This document shows positions 27,654 through 37,739 of a stretch of 64,000 bases of DNA, piece by piece. Below the pieces are notes generated by a model that saw only the letters and a program-made list of their open reading frames with translations, did not search any database and had not been told where the DNA came from. Origin of the DNA: Bacillus sp. SJS (GTDB taxonomy: Bacteria > Bacillota > Bacilli > Bacillales > Bacillaceae); NCBI RefSeq assembly GCF_000732485.2, contig NZ_JAQV02000004.1, positions 62,001 to 126,000 of the forward strand. Reading direction: 5' to 3'. Position numbers and translations under genes: made by a program. How positions within the stretch are numbered: the first letter of the stretch is position 1; every line of letters begins with the position of its first letter.

Positions 27654-28622
27654 CTAATTCATCTCAAGTTTGTAAATACGGGATTTATGATTACCATATG
27701 TTTTACTTTCCATTGAATTTAATAAATTTTTTACAACTGAGTTAGAAGTGAGCTGCAAAAAATTTCTTGCGTCACGATTAGTGATGGTTTGATTTATTAG
27801 TAACGAATAATCCATTAAAGTTTCTCTATAGGCGTCTTTTGACATAAATCCGCACAATGTACATTTCCATCCTCGCCTGCTCATATACATCATTGGCAAA
27901 TTGAAACATTTCAAACAATGTACCCCGGAACGAATATCTGCTTTAGGAATCTGGTGCATGTTGCGTATATCTGAAAAAATAGGGGTATGTGATTTCGAAA
28001 CGGTTTCACTAAGGGTATAAAACTCCTGATCAGAAATATTCGGGCTGGCATATTCGTTTTCTAACTGGGCTATTTTAAACGGAATTTGAGGATTTTGTAG
28101 AATTTTTTCATGTGAAGTTTGATTTTTAGGAGAAGCTTGAAGAATTGTCCGAGGATTGCTGATTACAACGAATGCTTTTACAGGGAAATGAGGATAACCT
28201 CGAAGATTTATCCATTTAATTAATTGTGCTTGTTGACGCCTTATTTGAATTAGAGGGTCAGGAAAAGAATCTTTCACCTCATTTTGAACCCTAATCATCT
28301 GATTAAAATCGGAATCAAAATATAATGTTCCTGAGATATTCTTTACTTCAAGAATAACAATAAAACTTGTTGAAAGGATCAAAGTATCAATTTGAAAATA
28401 ATGGGTGCCATCAAACATCCTAATATCATGAAAAATATGATACTTAACGGGATCCAAAAAACTTAGAGGATACTCCAGGCTCTTTTCTCCCATATAACCA
28501 ACATTTCTGATTGCAAAGTTTTGAATGACTGAATCCATTTTTGGATGTCCAGGAGCAATCCTGCGTTTTAATGCTTCCAGCTGCTTTAAAGCTTGAGGAC
28601 TTGTAAGAGGTTTGATGATCAT
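27654..28622 (-). CDS. NERD domain protein with C-terminal zinc ribbon
   Basis: 322-residue protein. The N-terminal half has a NERD (nuclease-related) domain: GYMGEKSLEYPLSFL, then DTLILSTSFIVILEVKN, whose D...EVK pattern resembles a PD-(D/E)XK nuclease core. A zinc-ribbon-like CLKC/CTLCG pair lies near 233-255, then a helical tail. No nearby partner gene. AAGGAGA site before the ATG. It breaks the yrrI-to-yrrD backbone and is AT-richer than its neighbours, so it may be an accessory gene. Activity is unknown. Confidence 0.8.
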   Translation of the reverse strand: MIIKPLTSPQALKQLEALKRRIAPGHPKMDSVIQNFAIRNVGYMGEKSLEYPLSFLDPVKYHIFHDIRMFDGTHYFQIDTLILSTSFIVILEVKNISGTLYFDSDFNQMIRVQNEVKDSFPDPLIQIRRQQAQLIKWINLRGYPHFPVKAFVVISNPRTILQASPKNQTSHEKILQNPQIPFKIAQLENEYASPNISDQEFYTLSETVSKSHTPIFSDIRNMHQIPKADIRSGVHCLKCFNLPMMYMSRRGWKCTLCGFMSKDAYRETLMDYSLLINQTITNRDARNFLQLTSNSVVKNLLNSMESKTYGNHKSRIYKLEMN

Positions 28623-28712
28623 AATAATCTCCTTTCCAAGTTGTAAATTCTACAAGACGTCTCGGTTTCCTGCTACGAAATACGACTTTTTTTGAAGAAA
28701 TTGAGTGATGGT

Positions 28713-28817
28713 TGTCGAATATAAACGGAAATATGTCGAATATAAACTAGGGTATGTCGAATAGCGACCTCAATATGTCGAATATAAACTCCAGTTTGTC
28801 GAATAGCGACCTATCGA
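28713..28817. repeat. Five tandem 21-bp repeats
   Basis: Units begin at 28713, 28734, 28755, 28776 and 28797, an exact 21-base period. Every unit starts TGTCGAATA; units 1, 2 and 4 continue TAAAC and units 3 and 5 continue GCGACCT. The remaining seven or so bases vary. Both strands contain stop codons within the array, so it is non-coding. It lies between the NERD gene start and yrzQ. Confidence 0.92.
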
Positions 28818-28860
28818 CAATTTTACACAATTTTCGCCCCTTCTCTTTAGTTTAAATCCA

Positions 28861-28893
28861 ACAAAAAAAACCCCCGCAACACGCGGAGGTTTT
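28861..28893 (-). terminator. Terminator of yrrD-yrzR-yrzQ
   Basis: AACCTCCGC/GCGGGGGTT stem with a five-base loop and eight T on the minus strand, just past the yrzQ stop. Confidence 0.88.
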
Positions 28894-28905
28894 CACCAAC
28901 TGCTA

Positions 28906-29037
28906 TTAAAACATTTTCTTCATCTGGCGCTGCCAGTTTTTTTTCATTTTGCGGGTGTTCATGCGTTTGCCGCTCATTGCGTAGGTTGCGGCAGCGCCGA
29001 TTCCCATTGAAATTATTGAGGTCATGGTGCGGTTCAT
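28906..29037 (-). CDS. yrzQ: DUF3918 small basic protein YrzQ
   Basis: 43-residue protein, start MNRTMTSIISMGIGAAATYA, followed by a very basic tail (KRMNTRKMKKNWQRQMKKMF). This short hydrophobic helix plus basic tail is the DUF3918/YrzQ family pattern. AAAGGAGG lies nine bases before the ATG. Function unknown. Confidence 0.78.
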   Translation of the reverse strand: MNRTMTSIISMGIGAAATYAMSGKRMNTRKMKKNWQRQMKKMF

Positions 29038-29062
29038 GGCGTTTTCCTCCTTTAATTTCGAT

Positions 29063-29251
29063 TTAGCTTACGGTACGGTCATGTTCGTCAAACAAGTCAT
29101 CTAGTGAGCTTAAGGTACCGTCTTCTTCAACCTGATGGGTTAAAATCATTCCTTTGGATACTGAAAGCTCGATAAAGCAGCCCCAGCAGTAATACTGGTT
29201 TACTCCTATTTTTCCAAGGTCCTTGCATTGACAGTTCGGGCATTTTAACAA
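29063..29251 (-). CDS. yrzR: Small zinc-ribbon protein (YrzR-like)
   Basis: 62-residue protein with two CxxC-type pairs (CPNC and the later YYCWGC) forming a zinc ribbon and an acidic C-terminus (GTLSSLDDLFDEHD). TTG at 29251 is preferred because GAGGTG is seven bases upstream; the GTG at 29260 overlaps it. Lies between yrrD and yrzQ. Gene name from remembered B. subtilis order and the shared C-terminal pattern, so it is tentative. Confidence 0.72.
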   Translation of the reverse strand: MLKCPNCQCKDLGKIGVNQYYCWGCFIELSVSKGMILTHQVEEDGTLSSLDDLFDEHDRTVS

Positions 29252-29263
29252 ACCGGGCACACC

Positions 29264-29746
29264 TCACTCTTGAATCACATCCATGACGATGGCATCCTTG
29301 CTTACCATTAGTTCCTCGCTTAGGGGGTTTACTTTTTTCCGCCCTTCGGTTAAATCAGCGAAGAATCCGTCTGTCAGTTCGTATGCTACGATTGTGCCCA
29401 GTTGTTCTGTAAAATATACGTCTTCCAGGAGACCGAGCTGTTCGCCGGTTTTCGAGTAGACGGTTTTGTTAAACAGCTGCCCATTGCCGCGGAATCGATA
29501 ATCTTCTTTTGCAGCAGCTGCAGGCTGCAGCTGTTCCGGATCTTTGACCATCACTCCGTCTTCTCCCACTGAATCTATACAGGCCAGCGGAATGAAGCGG
29601 TCTTTCTTGAATAGACCTTTGCCATCCAAGATAAGTCCGGAAACGTGCCCGTCTGTGCTGATGACTAAATCCGTAATTTTGCCTATGCAGGCAGCGTTTC
29701 TTGCATCAAAAACCGGAAGTCCCTTTAATGTTCCGTATGTCCGCAA
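29264..29746 (-). CDS. yrrD: PRC-barrel domain protein YrrD
   Basis: 160-residue protein with two PRC-barrel-like halves: RTYGTLKGLPVFDARNAACIG onward and FNKTVYSKTGEQLGLLEDVY onward. Such domains mediate protein or RNA contacts. TTG at 29746 follows GGTGGGAG by six bases; the frame is open to 29773 but unsupported. Function unknown; may be sporulation-related by family context only. Confidence 0.82.
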   Translation of the reverse strand: MRTYGTLKGLPVFDARNAACIGKITDLVISTDGHVSGLILDGKGLFKKDRFIPLACIDSVGEDGVMVKDPEQLQPAAAAKEDYRFRGNGQLFNKTVYSKTGEQLGLLEDVYFTEQLGTIVAYELTDGFFADLTEGRKKVNPLSEELMVSKDAIVMDVIQE

Positions 29747-29850
29747 GATGATCTCCCACCTTTCCGAACACACTTAGGATTCTTCCTCCAGCATTAAGTC
29801 ATACAGCGTAACGTTTTCCATTCCGCTAAAAAGTTCTTTAGGGAAAAGGT

Positions 29851-29878
29851 TTGACATTTTCCAAATGTGGTATTTAAT
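29851..29878 (+). promoter_or_regulatory. Sigma-A promoter of the 49-residue membrane protein
   Basis: TTGACA at 29851-29856 and TTTAAT at 29873-29878, 16 bases apart, about 37 bases before the start codon. Confidence 0.7.
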
Positions 29879-29914
29879 AACAAGCAATCATACCAATATC
29901 GAGGACGTGATTTT

Positions 29915-30064
29915 ATGAATGAACATAAAGATGTCGAGGTTAGAGAGAAGAGAAAGGATTCAAGTCTTGTTGCATCTACATTTATTAAATACGCAGCGTA
30001 TTTGATCATCTTTTTTGGAATCATTTGGTTTTTAATCAGCTATATTTTACCGATGTTTAATTAA
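29915..30064 (+). CDS. Small single-span membrane protein
   Basis: 49-residue protein: charged N-terminus (NEHKDVEVREKRKDSS) and one membrane helix (about 24-45, YAAYLIIFFGIIWFLISYIL). Start supported by GAGGACG and a good promoter. Similar short proteins occur near recD2 in related bacilli, but I cannot name a family. Convergent with recD2. Confidence 0.72.
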   Translation: MNEHKDVEVREKRKDSSLVASTFIKYAAYLIIFFGIIWFLISYILPMFN

Positions 30065-30072
30065 TAAAAGCC

Positions 30073-30110
30073 AAAAAGCCGCCTGTCATCCAGCAGGCGG
30101 CTTTTTTTTA
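30073..30110. terminator. Bidirectional terminator before recD2
   Basis: AAAAAGCCGCCTG/CAGGCGGCTTTTT 13-base perfect stem with T-runs on both sides. Confidence 0.93.
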
Positions 30111-32480
30111 CATAAAATCAAATGGTGTTATATTTTCCATTCCAATATTCGCATCGCTTACATCAAACGGCAGGAGCTTCTGAAGTTCATCTTCTTCTTC
30201 TGTAAATTTATTCAGCCTCTGTTTTAATGAAGTTTGGCGCTCAAGCTGATCTCTGTTTTCAATTCCGCGTATAAAGGCTTCTTCTTCCCCGCACATGATC
30301 AGGAATTTTTTGCTTCTAGTGATCGCGGTGTAAATCAAATTCCTGCGCAGCATACGGTAATAGCTCTTTACAACAGGCAGAACGACGATTGGAAACTCGC
30401 TTCCCTGCGATTTATGGATAGAACAGCAGTAGGCATGGGTGAATTGCGAAAAATCGGACCGGGTATAGGTGACTTCGTTTCCATCAAAGGAAACGACAAT
30501 CATATCTTCTTTTTCCGTATTCTCTTTCGCGTAAAAGATGGATTCAATTTCGCCCATATCCCCGTTAAAAACGTTGCTTTCCGGCTGATTGACAAGCTGG
30601 AGCACTTTATCGCCGATCCGGTAGATGAGGTCGCCGAATTTCATTTCCCGCTTCGTGCTTGAGGCCGGATTAAAAATATCCTGCAGCAGAATATTGAGCT
30701 GGTCGATTCCCGCTGGTCCTCTGTACATTGGCGCCAGCACCTGAATATCCCGGGCCGTAAAGCCCTTTTTCTTCGCATTCTCGACCACTTTTCGAACAAC
30801 TTCTTTAACCTGGCCGGAGGCGCATTTAATAAAGGACCGGTCTGAGGTCGGGGTTTTCAAGTCAGACGGGGTTTTCCCATCTTTTATGTGGTGAGCGAGC
30901 TCGATGATCGATGAACCTTCCGCTTGGCGGTAAATATCAGTCAGCCTGACAGTCGGCACTTCCTTTGAGGCAAGCAAGTCCCTTAAAACCTGACCGGGGC
31001 CGACAGAAGGAAGCTGGTCTTCATCGCCTACCATGACAACCTGGATCTGCTTAGGCAGTGATTTAAAAAGCTGATTGGCGAGCCAGATATCGACCATGGA
31101 CATTTCATCAATGATTAAAAGTTTTCCTTCAATCGGATTGTCCTCATTGCGGTCAAATCCCTCCGATCCGTTCCAGCCAAGAAGCCTGTGGATGGTGACG
31201 GCGGGCATTCCGGTTGATTCGCTCATTCTTTTTGCAGCCCGGCCTGTGGGCGCGACGAGCAAAATCGGAAAAGGCTCATCCTTTTTATATTCGCCTGGAT
31301 CCAATGAGCAGCCGTGCAAATCAGAGTATAGTTCGACAATTCCCCGAATGACGGTCGTTTTGCCGGTACCGGGTCCGCCTGTTAATAGCAGCATCGGTGT
31401 CATAAGCGCTCTTTGAATTGCTTCCTTTTGGCTTGGTGCATATGTAACCTTCATTCGTTCCTCGAGATTGCCGAGGGAAAGAAGGAATTCAGATTCCGGG
31501 AATAAGTCGTCATATTCCGTTTGCTCCAGGATTTGCTGGATGTGCTCGGCTACCTTCTTTTCAGAGTAGTAAAGGATTGGAAAGTAGATCCTTCCTTCAT
31601 CCGCAATGAGCTGTTTGCTTTCAGCAAGAGCGGCAATTTGAGCAGAAATGCTTTCAGCGTTTACCTGTCCTTTATTTGAGGCACTAAGGAGCTGTCTTGT
31701 CTTCTCAACCAGCTGGTTCTCGGTGAGGTAGACATGTCCTTCCTGTGAACTGGACTGTTCAATGGTATATAGACAAGCGGCGTTGATCCGTTCAGGACTG
31801 CTGCCTGATATTCCTAAATGATGCGCCAGTTCATCTGCTTTTCCAAAGCCTATTCCCTCAACGTCTTTCACAAGCTGGAAGGGATTTTCCTGGATCTTTT
31901 CAAGCGTCTGATCCTGATATTGCTGGTAAATTTTCATCGAAAGCTGCGGGCCGAATCCAAATTGGGACAGGGAAATCATGATTTGCTCCAAACCCTGGTG
32001 CTGCTTTAACGTTTTGGCAAGGATATCGGCTTTTTCCTTGTTTACCTTAGGAATTTTATGAAGGACAGACGGATCCTGCATGATTTTTGAAATGGCGGAT
32101 GTTCCAAGCTCCCCCACAATGATTTCAGCCGTTTTTTTTCCGATCCCTTTAAACAAATCGCTGGACAGGTACTGAATGATTCCTTCTTCTGTATTGGGGA
32201 TATCTTTTCTGAAGTGGTCGGTCTGAAACTGCATGCCGAACTTCGGATGATGCTTGACGGCTCCATAAAAAAGGTAGGTCTCTTCTTCAGCAAGGAGAGG
32301 AAAATATCCGGTTACAGTGATTTCTTTCTCATCAAATTCCAGATTGGACTCCAGCAATTTTGCCTTCAGAACGGTATAGAGATTCTGTTCATTATGGAAA
32401 ATAACCGCCCTGATGACCGCTTTAACATAAGGCTTTTCCTCATGATTAGCGCTGGAAAGCTCATCCATCGATATTTGCAT
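30108..32480 (-). CDS. recD2: RecD2 family 5'-3' DNA helicase
   Basis: 790-residue SF1B helicase (RecD2, B. subtilis YrrC) involved in replication fork progress and mismatch repair. N-terminal OB/helix-hairpin-helix region (GIGKKTAEIIV near 115; later GIGFGKADELA), Walker A LLLTGGPGTGKTT, Walker B IIDEMSMVD and the C-terminal AYCCSIHKSQGSEF motif V are present. ATG follows GGAGG by eight bases. Confidence 0.95.
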   Translation of the reverse strand: MQISMDELSSANHEEKPYVKAVIRAVIFHNEQNLYTVLKAKLLESNLEFDEKEITVTGYFPLLAEEETYLFYGAVKHHPKFGMQFQTDHFRKDIPNTEEGIIQYLSSDLFKGIGKKTAEIIVGELGTSAISKIMQDPSVLHKIPKVNKEKADILAKTLKQHQGLEQIMISLSQFGFGPQLSMKIYQQYQDQTLEKIQENPFQLVKDVEGIGFGKADELAHHLGISGSSPERINAACLYTIEQSSSQEGHVYLTENQLVEKTRQLLSASNKGQVNAESISAQIAALAESKQLIADEGRIYFPILYYSEKKVAEHIQQILEQTEYDDLFPESEFLLSLGNLEERMKVTYAPSQKEAIQRALMTPMLLLTGGPGTGKTTVIRGIVELYSDLHGCSLDPGEYKKDEPFPILLVAPTGRAAKRMSESTGMPAVTIHRLLGWNGSEGFDRNEDNPIEGKLLIIDEMSMVDIWLANQLFKSLPKQIQVVMVGDEDQLPSVGPGQVLRDLLASKEVPTVRLTDIYRQAEGSSIIELAHHIKDGKTPSDLKTPTSDRSFIKCASGQVKEVVRKVVENAKKKGFTARDIQVLAPMYRGPAGIDQLNILLQDIFNPASSTKREMKFGDLIYRIGDKVLQLVNQPESNVFNGDMGEIESIFYAKENTEKEDMIVVSFDGNEVTYTRSDFSQFTHAYCCSIHKSQGSEFPIVVLPVVKSYYRMLRRNLIYTAITRSKKFLIMCGEEEAFIRGIENRDQLERQTSLKQRLNKFTEEEDELQKLLPFDVSDANIGMENITPFDFM

Positions 32481-32513
32481 TGCTTTTTCCTCCCCTCCTG
32501 CATGATTGCTTCT

Positions 32514-33176
32514 TTAAGATTTCCCCAGTGCATTTGCCATTAGCTTTTTGCCGTTCAATGCCAATACATGATCAGGCTGAATGGAAACAGCCTTTGAAAA
32601 CATTTCATAGGCTTCCTGTCCTTTTTCTTCAAAGGAATAGGCTACTCCAAGGTTATAGTAGGCATCTGCGTGATTGGGCTCAAGCTCGATTACGTGCCGG
32701 AATTCTTTTGCAGCATGCTCGATTTGTCCTTGTGATGCCAGGCACAATCCGTATTGGAAACGTGCATCCGCATCTTCTCCGTTCATTTCAACCGCTCTCA
32801 TAAAGTACGGAAGTGCTAATTTCTCTCTGCTGAGCTGGACGAGGGACATTCCTGTCATAAAATAAGCATCTGCTTCTTCAAGCCCATCATTCATTGCTGA
32901 TGTAAATGATTTTGCTGCTTTATCAAATTCGCCTTTCTCGTAATAAACATTGCCTTTACCGTATTGGGCAGTAGCCAATTTAGGATCCAGCTCAAGGGCT
33001 TTGCTGAAAAAGTTTTCCGCTTTGCTGAATTCATTAATGGAAGCCAGAAGGTTGCCAAAATTTACATATAAAACCGGGTTGGAAGGGTCTTCACTGATTG
33101 CTTCCGTAAAATATTTAGCTGCCTGCTCCAACTCTCCCTCCTGCATGGATTGAATGCCTAACTGATTTTTATCCAT
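32514..33176 (-). CDS. yrrB: TPR-repeat protein YrrB
   Basis: 220-residue protein of tandem tetratricopeptide repeats, about six, with the usual W/Y-G-Y-A-P pattern at 34-residue spacing. The B. subtilis homologue YrrB has the same place between recD2 and mnmA and is thought to be a protein-interaction scaffold. The third of three consecutive ATG codons (33176) is best spaced from AGGAG. Partner unknown. Confidence 0.9.
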   Translation of the reverse strand: MDKNQLGIQSMQEGELEQAAKYFTEAISEDPSNPVLYVNFGNLLASINEFSKAENFFSKALELDPKLATAQYGKGNVYYEKGEFDKAAKSFTSAMNDGLEEADAYFMTGMSLVQLSREKLALPYFMRAVEMNGEDADARFQYGLCLASQGQIEHAAKEFRHVIELEPNHADAYYNLGVAYSFEEKGQEAYEMFSKAVSIQPDHVLALNGKKLMANALGKS

Positions 33177-33204
33177 CATCATTCTCCTAACGTTATGTAA
33201 AGTA

Positions 33205-33284
33205 AAAAGGACTGCTCAAATTTCGCCAGACCCATTCATACAGCGCTAGGCTGATTGGCCGAACATCCTTCGAGACAGTCCTGC
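33205..33284 (-). terminator. Large hairpin terminator after mnmA
   Basis: AGGACTG..CTCGAA pairs with TTTGAG-CAGTCCT across a long structured loop with an inner GGC/GCC stem; five T follow on the minus strand. Confidence 0.6.
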
Positions 33285-33290
33285 TGTGCA

Positions 33291-34412
<1,122 letters not shown>

Positions 34413-34423
34413 TCACCTCTATT

Positions 34424-35566
34424 CTAAGCTGTAATCCTTTTTACGATATCGGCTATTTTATGAGCAGCCTGCTCAACCTCTTCAACGGTATTCCCAAGTC
34501 CAAAGCTAAAGCGAATGGACGATGCCGGACGTTTGGAATTTTTTCCATACATAGCTGTAAGCACATGGGAAGGATCGATTGAGCCTGCCGTGCATGCAGA
34601 TCCGCTTGACGCTGAAATTCCTGCTAAATCCAGGTTAACGAGAAAGGATTCAACATTTGTACCCGGAAAATATACATTCAGGACATGCGGGAGGCCTTTT
34701 TCAAGTGACCCATTCACTTCAAATGAAACCCCGTTGCTGCGAAAAACTTCAGCCATCTTATTTTTCATGGCCGTAAATTCCCGCACCTTGTTTTCCCTGG
34801 AATCTTCCGCCAGTAAAGCTGCCTTATGCAATCCCGCTGCTCCTGCTGCATTTTCAGTCCCTGCCCGTCTTTTAAGCTCCTGCTCACCGCCGAAAACACG
34901 GGGCTTCAGCTTAAGTCCGGTTTTAACATACAAAAAGCCAATCCCTTTAGGTCCATTAAGCTTGTGACCCGAAACTGACATCAAGTCGACCTGCAGCTCC
35001 TGTACGTTCAAGCTTAATATGCCGAACGCCTGAACGGCATCTGTATGGAAGACTGCCTGATGATTTTTAAGCCGTTCGCCGATTTCCTTTATCGGCTGAA
35101 TGGTTCCAACTTCATTGTTTCCGTACATAACGGTAACAAGAATGGTTTCTTCGGTAAGCGCCTGATCGAAATCCTGCATGGAGATTTCTCCAGCTTCATT
35201 AACCGGAAGATACGTAACCTGGAATCCTTCCTTCTCCAAAAACTCACATGTGTGAAGAACAGCATGATGCTCAACAGACGTCGTGATAATGTGATTTCCT
35301 TTGGAGCGGTTTGCGTATGCGCTGCCGAGGATGGCGAGGTTATCGGCTTCTGTTCCACCGCTTGTAAAAATAATTTCGTTAGCCCTCGCACCGATTATTG
35401 AGGCAATCTCCTCTCTTGCTGTATCCAAAATACGCCGGCTTTCTCTGCCATGCGCATGGATGCTTGATGGATTGCCATATGTTTCGGCCATAAATGAAGT
35501 CATCGTATCTATTACAGCTGGATGCATAGGTGAAGTCGCTGCATGATCCAGGTATATTCGTGACAT
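34424..35566 (-). CDS. yrvO: Cysteine desulfurase for tRNA thiolation (YrvO type)
   Basis: 380-residue NifS/IscS-like PLP enzyme. PLP lysine in SVSGHKLNGPKG and the catalytic cysteine loop SSGSACTAGS are present, plus HTDAVQAFG. In B. subtilis YrvO partners MnmA next door. Its gene is preceded by the cysteine regulator cymR, linking cysteine supply with use. GAGGTGA site before the ATG. Confidence 0.95.
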   Translation of the reverse strand: MSRIYLDHAATSPMHPAVIDTMTSFMAETYGNPSSIHAHGRESRRILDTAREEIASIIGARANEIIFTSGGTEADNLAILGSAYANRSKGNHIITTSVEHHAVLHTCEFLEKEGFQVTYLPVNEAGEISMQDFDQALTEETILVTVMYGNNEVGTIQPIKEIGERLKNHQAVFHTDAVQAFGILSLNVQELQVDLMSVSGHKLNGPKGIGFLYVKTGLKLKPRVFGGEQELKRRAGTENAAGAAGLHKAALLAEDSRENKVREFTAMKNKMAEVFRSNGVSFEVNGSLEKGLPHVLNVYFPGTNVESFLVNLDLAGISASSGSACTAGSIDPSHVLTAMYGKNSKRPASSIRFSFGLGNTVEEVEQAAHKIADIVKRITA

Positions 35567-35584
35567 GTTCTCACCTCTTACAGG

Positions 35585-36001
35585 TTAAATGTAAAACATA
35601 TAGGATTCCTGCTCGCCATCGGAATAGCTCGCAAGGTCTTCAAGAGTCGTACTGTCCAGGACATCCTTGACAGCATCCCGGATCCGGATCCATAACTGCC
35701 GTTTAGCCGGCTCTTCATCCTCCAAAACTTCTACAGGGCTGATCGGCCCTTCCAAAACCCGGATGATGTCCCCGGATGTGATGTTCTCAGGCTCATCTCC
35801 AAGTACATATCCGCCGTATGCGCCTCTGATGCTTTTGACAAGTCCTGCATTTCTTAAAGGAGCAATCAGCTGCTCTAAATAATGCTCGGACAAATCATTT
35901 GTCTGAGCGATGCTTTTAAGCGAGGTTGGTCCTTCGCCGTGTTTTTTTGCTAATTCAATCATAATCGTCAGACCGTATCTGCCTTTTGTCGATATTTTCA
36001 A
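35585..36001 (-). CDS. cymR: Rrf2-family cysteine metabolism repressor CymR
   Basis: 138-residue winged-helix Rrf2 regulator that, in complex with CysK, represses cysteine and methionine-conversion genes when cysteine is plentiful. Start TTG at 36001, six bases after AGGGGTG, gives MKISTKGRYGLTIMIELAKK and the exact B. subtilis length. No cysteine at all in the product, so it cannot hold an iron-sulfur cluster, unlike IscR. Probable target in the window is the palindrome at 13950. Confidence 0.96.
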   Translation of the reverse strand: MKISTKGRYGLTIMIELAKKHGEGPTSLKSIAQTNDLSEHYLEQLIAPLRNAGLVKSIRGAYGGYVLGDEPENITSGDIIRVLEGPISPVEVLEDEEPAKRQLWIRIRDAVKDVLDSTTLEDLASYSDGEQESYMFYI

Positions 36002-36305
36002 CCAAAACACCCCTAATCCGGTATCGTTCAAATTAATCAGACTGCTATATATCACAAAAAATCTATATAAATTCACACATCAAGCAATAATTTACTGTTT
36101 ATGCATATTTGTAATTCCATGAAAACCTATGTCATTATACCATATTTAAGAGGGTGTCCGCTTGAAAACCGCAGGACCGATTGGAATATTATAATGAATT
36201 CAAGCTGCCATTGCAAAAATTCCGTACCGCAAATCAGCTGCCTGCAAACAAAGTGAAAACGTACTATAATAGGGAGCACACATGATACTTTTGGGAGAGA
36301 TTGAA

Positions 36306-37577
36306 TTGAAGCCTCTTGCTTATCGAATGAGACCAAGAAAATTGGATGGAATAATTGGACAAGAGCATTTAGTTGGTGAAGGCATGATCATTTCCAGGAT
36401 GGTCAATGCCAGACACCTAAGTTCGATGATTCTTTATGGACCGCCCGGGATTGGGAAAACCTCCATTGCAACAGCGATTGCCGGAAGCACAGAAACGGCA
36501 TTCCGGACATTAAATGCGGTCATTCATAATAAAAAAGATATGGAAATTGTCGTTGAGGAAGCGAAGATGTCAGGCAAAGTCATCCTGATTCTCGATGAGG
36601 TCCACAGGCTGGATAAGGCGAAGCAGGATTTTCTATTGCCTCATTTAGAAAACGGGAGAATTGTGCTGATTGGAGCTACTACGAGCAATCCCTATCATGC
36701 CATTAACCCTGCGATCCGGAGCAGATGCCAAATATTTGAACTGAAGGCTTTGACGGAGGCAGAAATTAAGGAGGCACTGTCAAATGCGATAGAGGATAGG
36801 GAACGGGGTTTTGGAGAAAAACACATTTCCATTTCTCCCGAAGCCCTGGATCACCTGGCTGCAGGAAGCGGCGGAGACGTAAGGTCATCTCTTAACGCAT
36901 TGGAGCTTGCGGTTCTTTCAACCCCTGAAAATCCGGAAGGCGTCATCTCGATCGATTTAAAAACGGCCGAGCAGTGCCTGCAAAAGAAGGCATTTGCTCA
37001 TGATAAAGACGGCGATGCCCACTATGATGTCCTCTCAGCTTTTCAAAAATCCATCCGCGGCTCAGATGTTAATGCAGCCCTTCATTACTTAGGCAGATTA
37101 ATAGAAGCCGGCGATTTGGTGAGCATTGCAAGAAGATTGCTCGTCATTTCTTATGAGGACATTGGGCTGGCGAGTCCTCAAGCTGGTGCAAGGACGCTCG
37201 CAGCAATTGAATCAGCTGAACGTCTCGGATTTCCTGAGGCAAGAATTCCCCTTGCGAATGCAGTCATTGAATTGTGCCTGTCTCCGAAATCCAATTCTGC
37301 TTATAAAGCATTGGATGAGGCGCTTGCAGATATCCGATCCGGCAAATCCGGAGATGTTCCGGCACATTTAAAGGACGCCCATTATAAATCTGCGGGAAAA
37401 CTCGGCCGCGGAATCGGCTATCAGTACCCGCATGACTTTGAAAACGGCTGGGTCAAGCAACAATACCTGCCGGATTCCATTAAAAATAAAACCTATTACA
37501 CCCCAAAAACAACCGGGAAATTTGAACAGGCTCTTGCACAGGTCTACAAAAAGCTAAATGGACAGCAGCTTAAATAA
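36306..37577 (+). CDS. rarA: Replication-associated recombination ATPase RarA
   Basis: 423-residue AAA+ protein (MgsA/WRNIP1 family) acting at stalled forks. Walker A GPPGIGKTS, Walker B ILDEVHR and sensor 1 GATTSNP are visible, then the lid and tetramerisation domain. TTG at 36306 follows GGGAGAGA by five bases and matches the family's MKPLA start; the ATG at 36282 would lie almost at the predicted transcript start (TATAAT at 36265-36270). Confidence 0.95.
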   Translation: MKPLAYRMRPRKLDGIIGQEHLVGEGMIISRMVNARHLSSMILYGPPGIGKTSIATAIAGSTETAFRTLNAVIHNKKDMEIVVEEAKMSGKVILILDEVHRLDKAKQDFLLPHLENGRIVLIGATTSNPYHAINPAIRSRCQIFELKALTEAEIKEALSNAIEDRERGFGEKHISISPEALDHLAAGSGGDVRSSLNALELAVLSTPENPEGVISIDLKTAEQCLQKKAFAHDKDGDAHYDVLSAFQKSIRGSDVNAALHYLGRLIEAGDLVSIARRLLVISYEDIGLASPQAGARTLAAIESAERLGFPEARIPLANAVIELCLSPKSNSAYKALDEALADIRSGKSGDVPAHLKDAHYKSAGKLGRGIGYQYPHDFENGWVKQQYLPDSIKNKTYYTPKTTGKFEQALAQVYKKLNGQQLK

Positions 37578-37730
37578 CAAGGGGCTGTCCAGAAAGTAGT
37601 TTTCAAAGCTGCTTTCGCTTTTGAATATGGATTGGTTGGGCTACTATTAAACTAAAACAGGGAAACGCTTAAAATGCGTCTCCCTGTTTTAGTTATTTTA
37701 GTTATTGTACTTTTCAGACGACCCCTTGTT
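37576..37730. repeat. Nested inverted-repeat element after rarA
   Basis: Imperfect 24-base terminal inverted repeats (37576-37599, starting AACAAGGGGCTGTC; and 37707-37730, ending GACCCCTTGTT) enclose a 13-base perfect hairpin AACTAAAACAGGG (37650-37662) / CCCTGTTTTAGTT (37682-37694) with an inner ACGC/GCGT. The left arm shares the last two bases of the rarA stop codon; the right arm ends ten bases before the SDR stop. No ORF inside. Confidence 0.75.
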
Positions 37731-37739
37731 CCCTAACAC

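Noticed and set aside
28713-28817. Possible short CRISPR array
   Set aside because: The invariant part is only about nine bases, units are 21 bases with no true spacers, and no cas gene is present.
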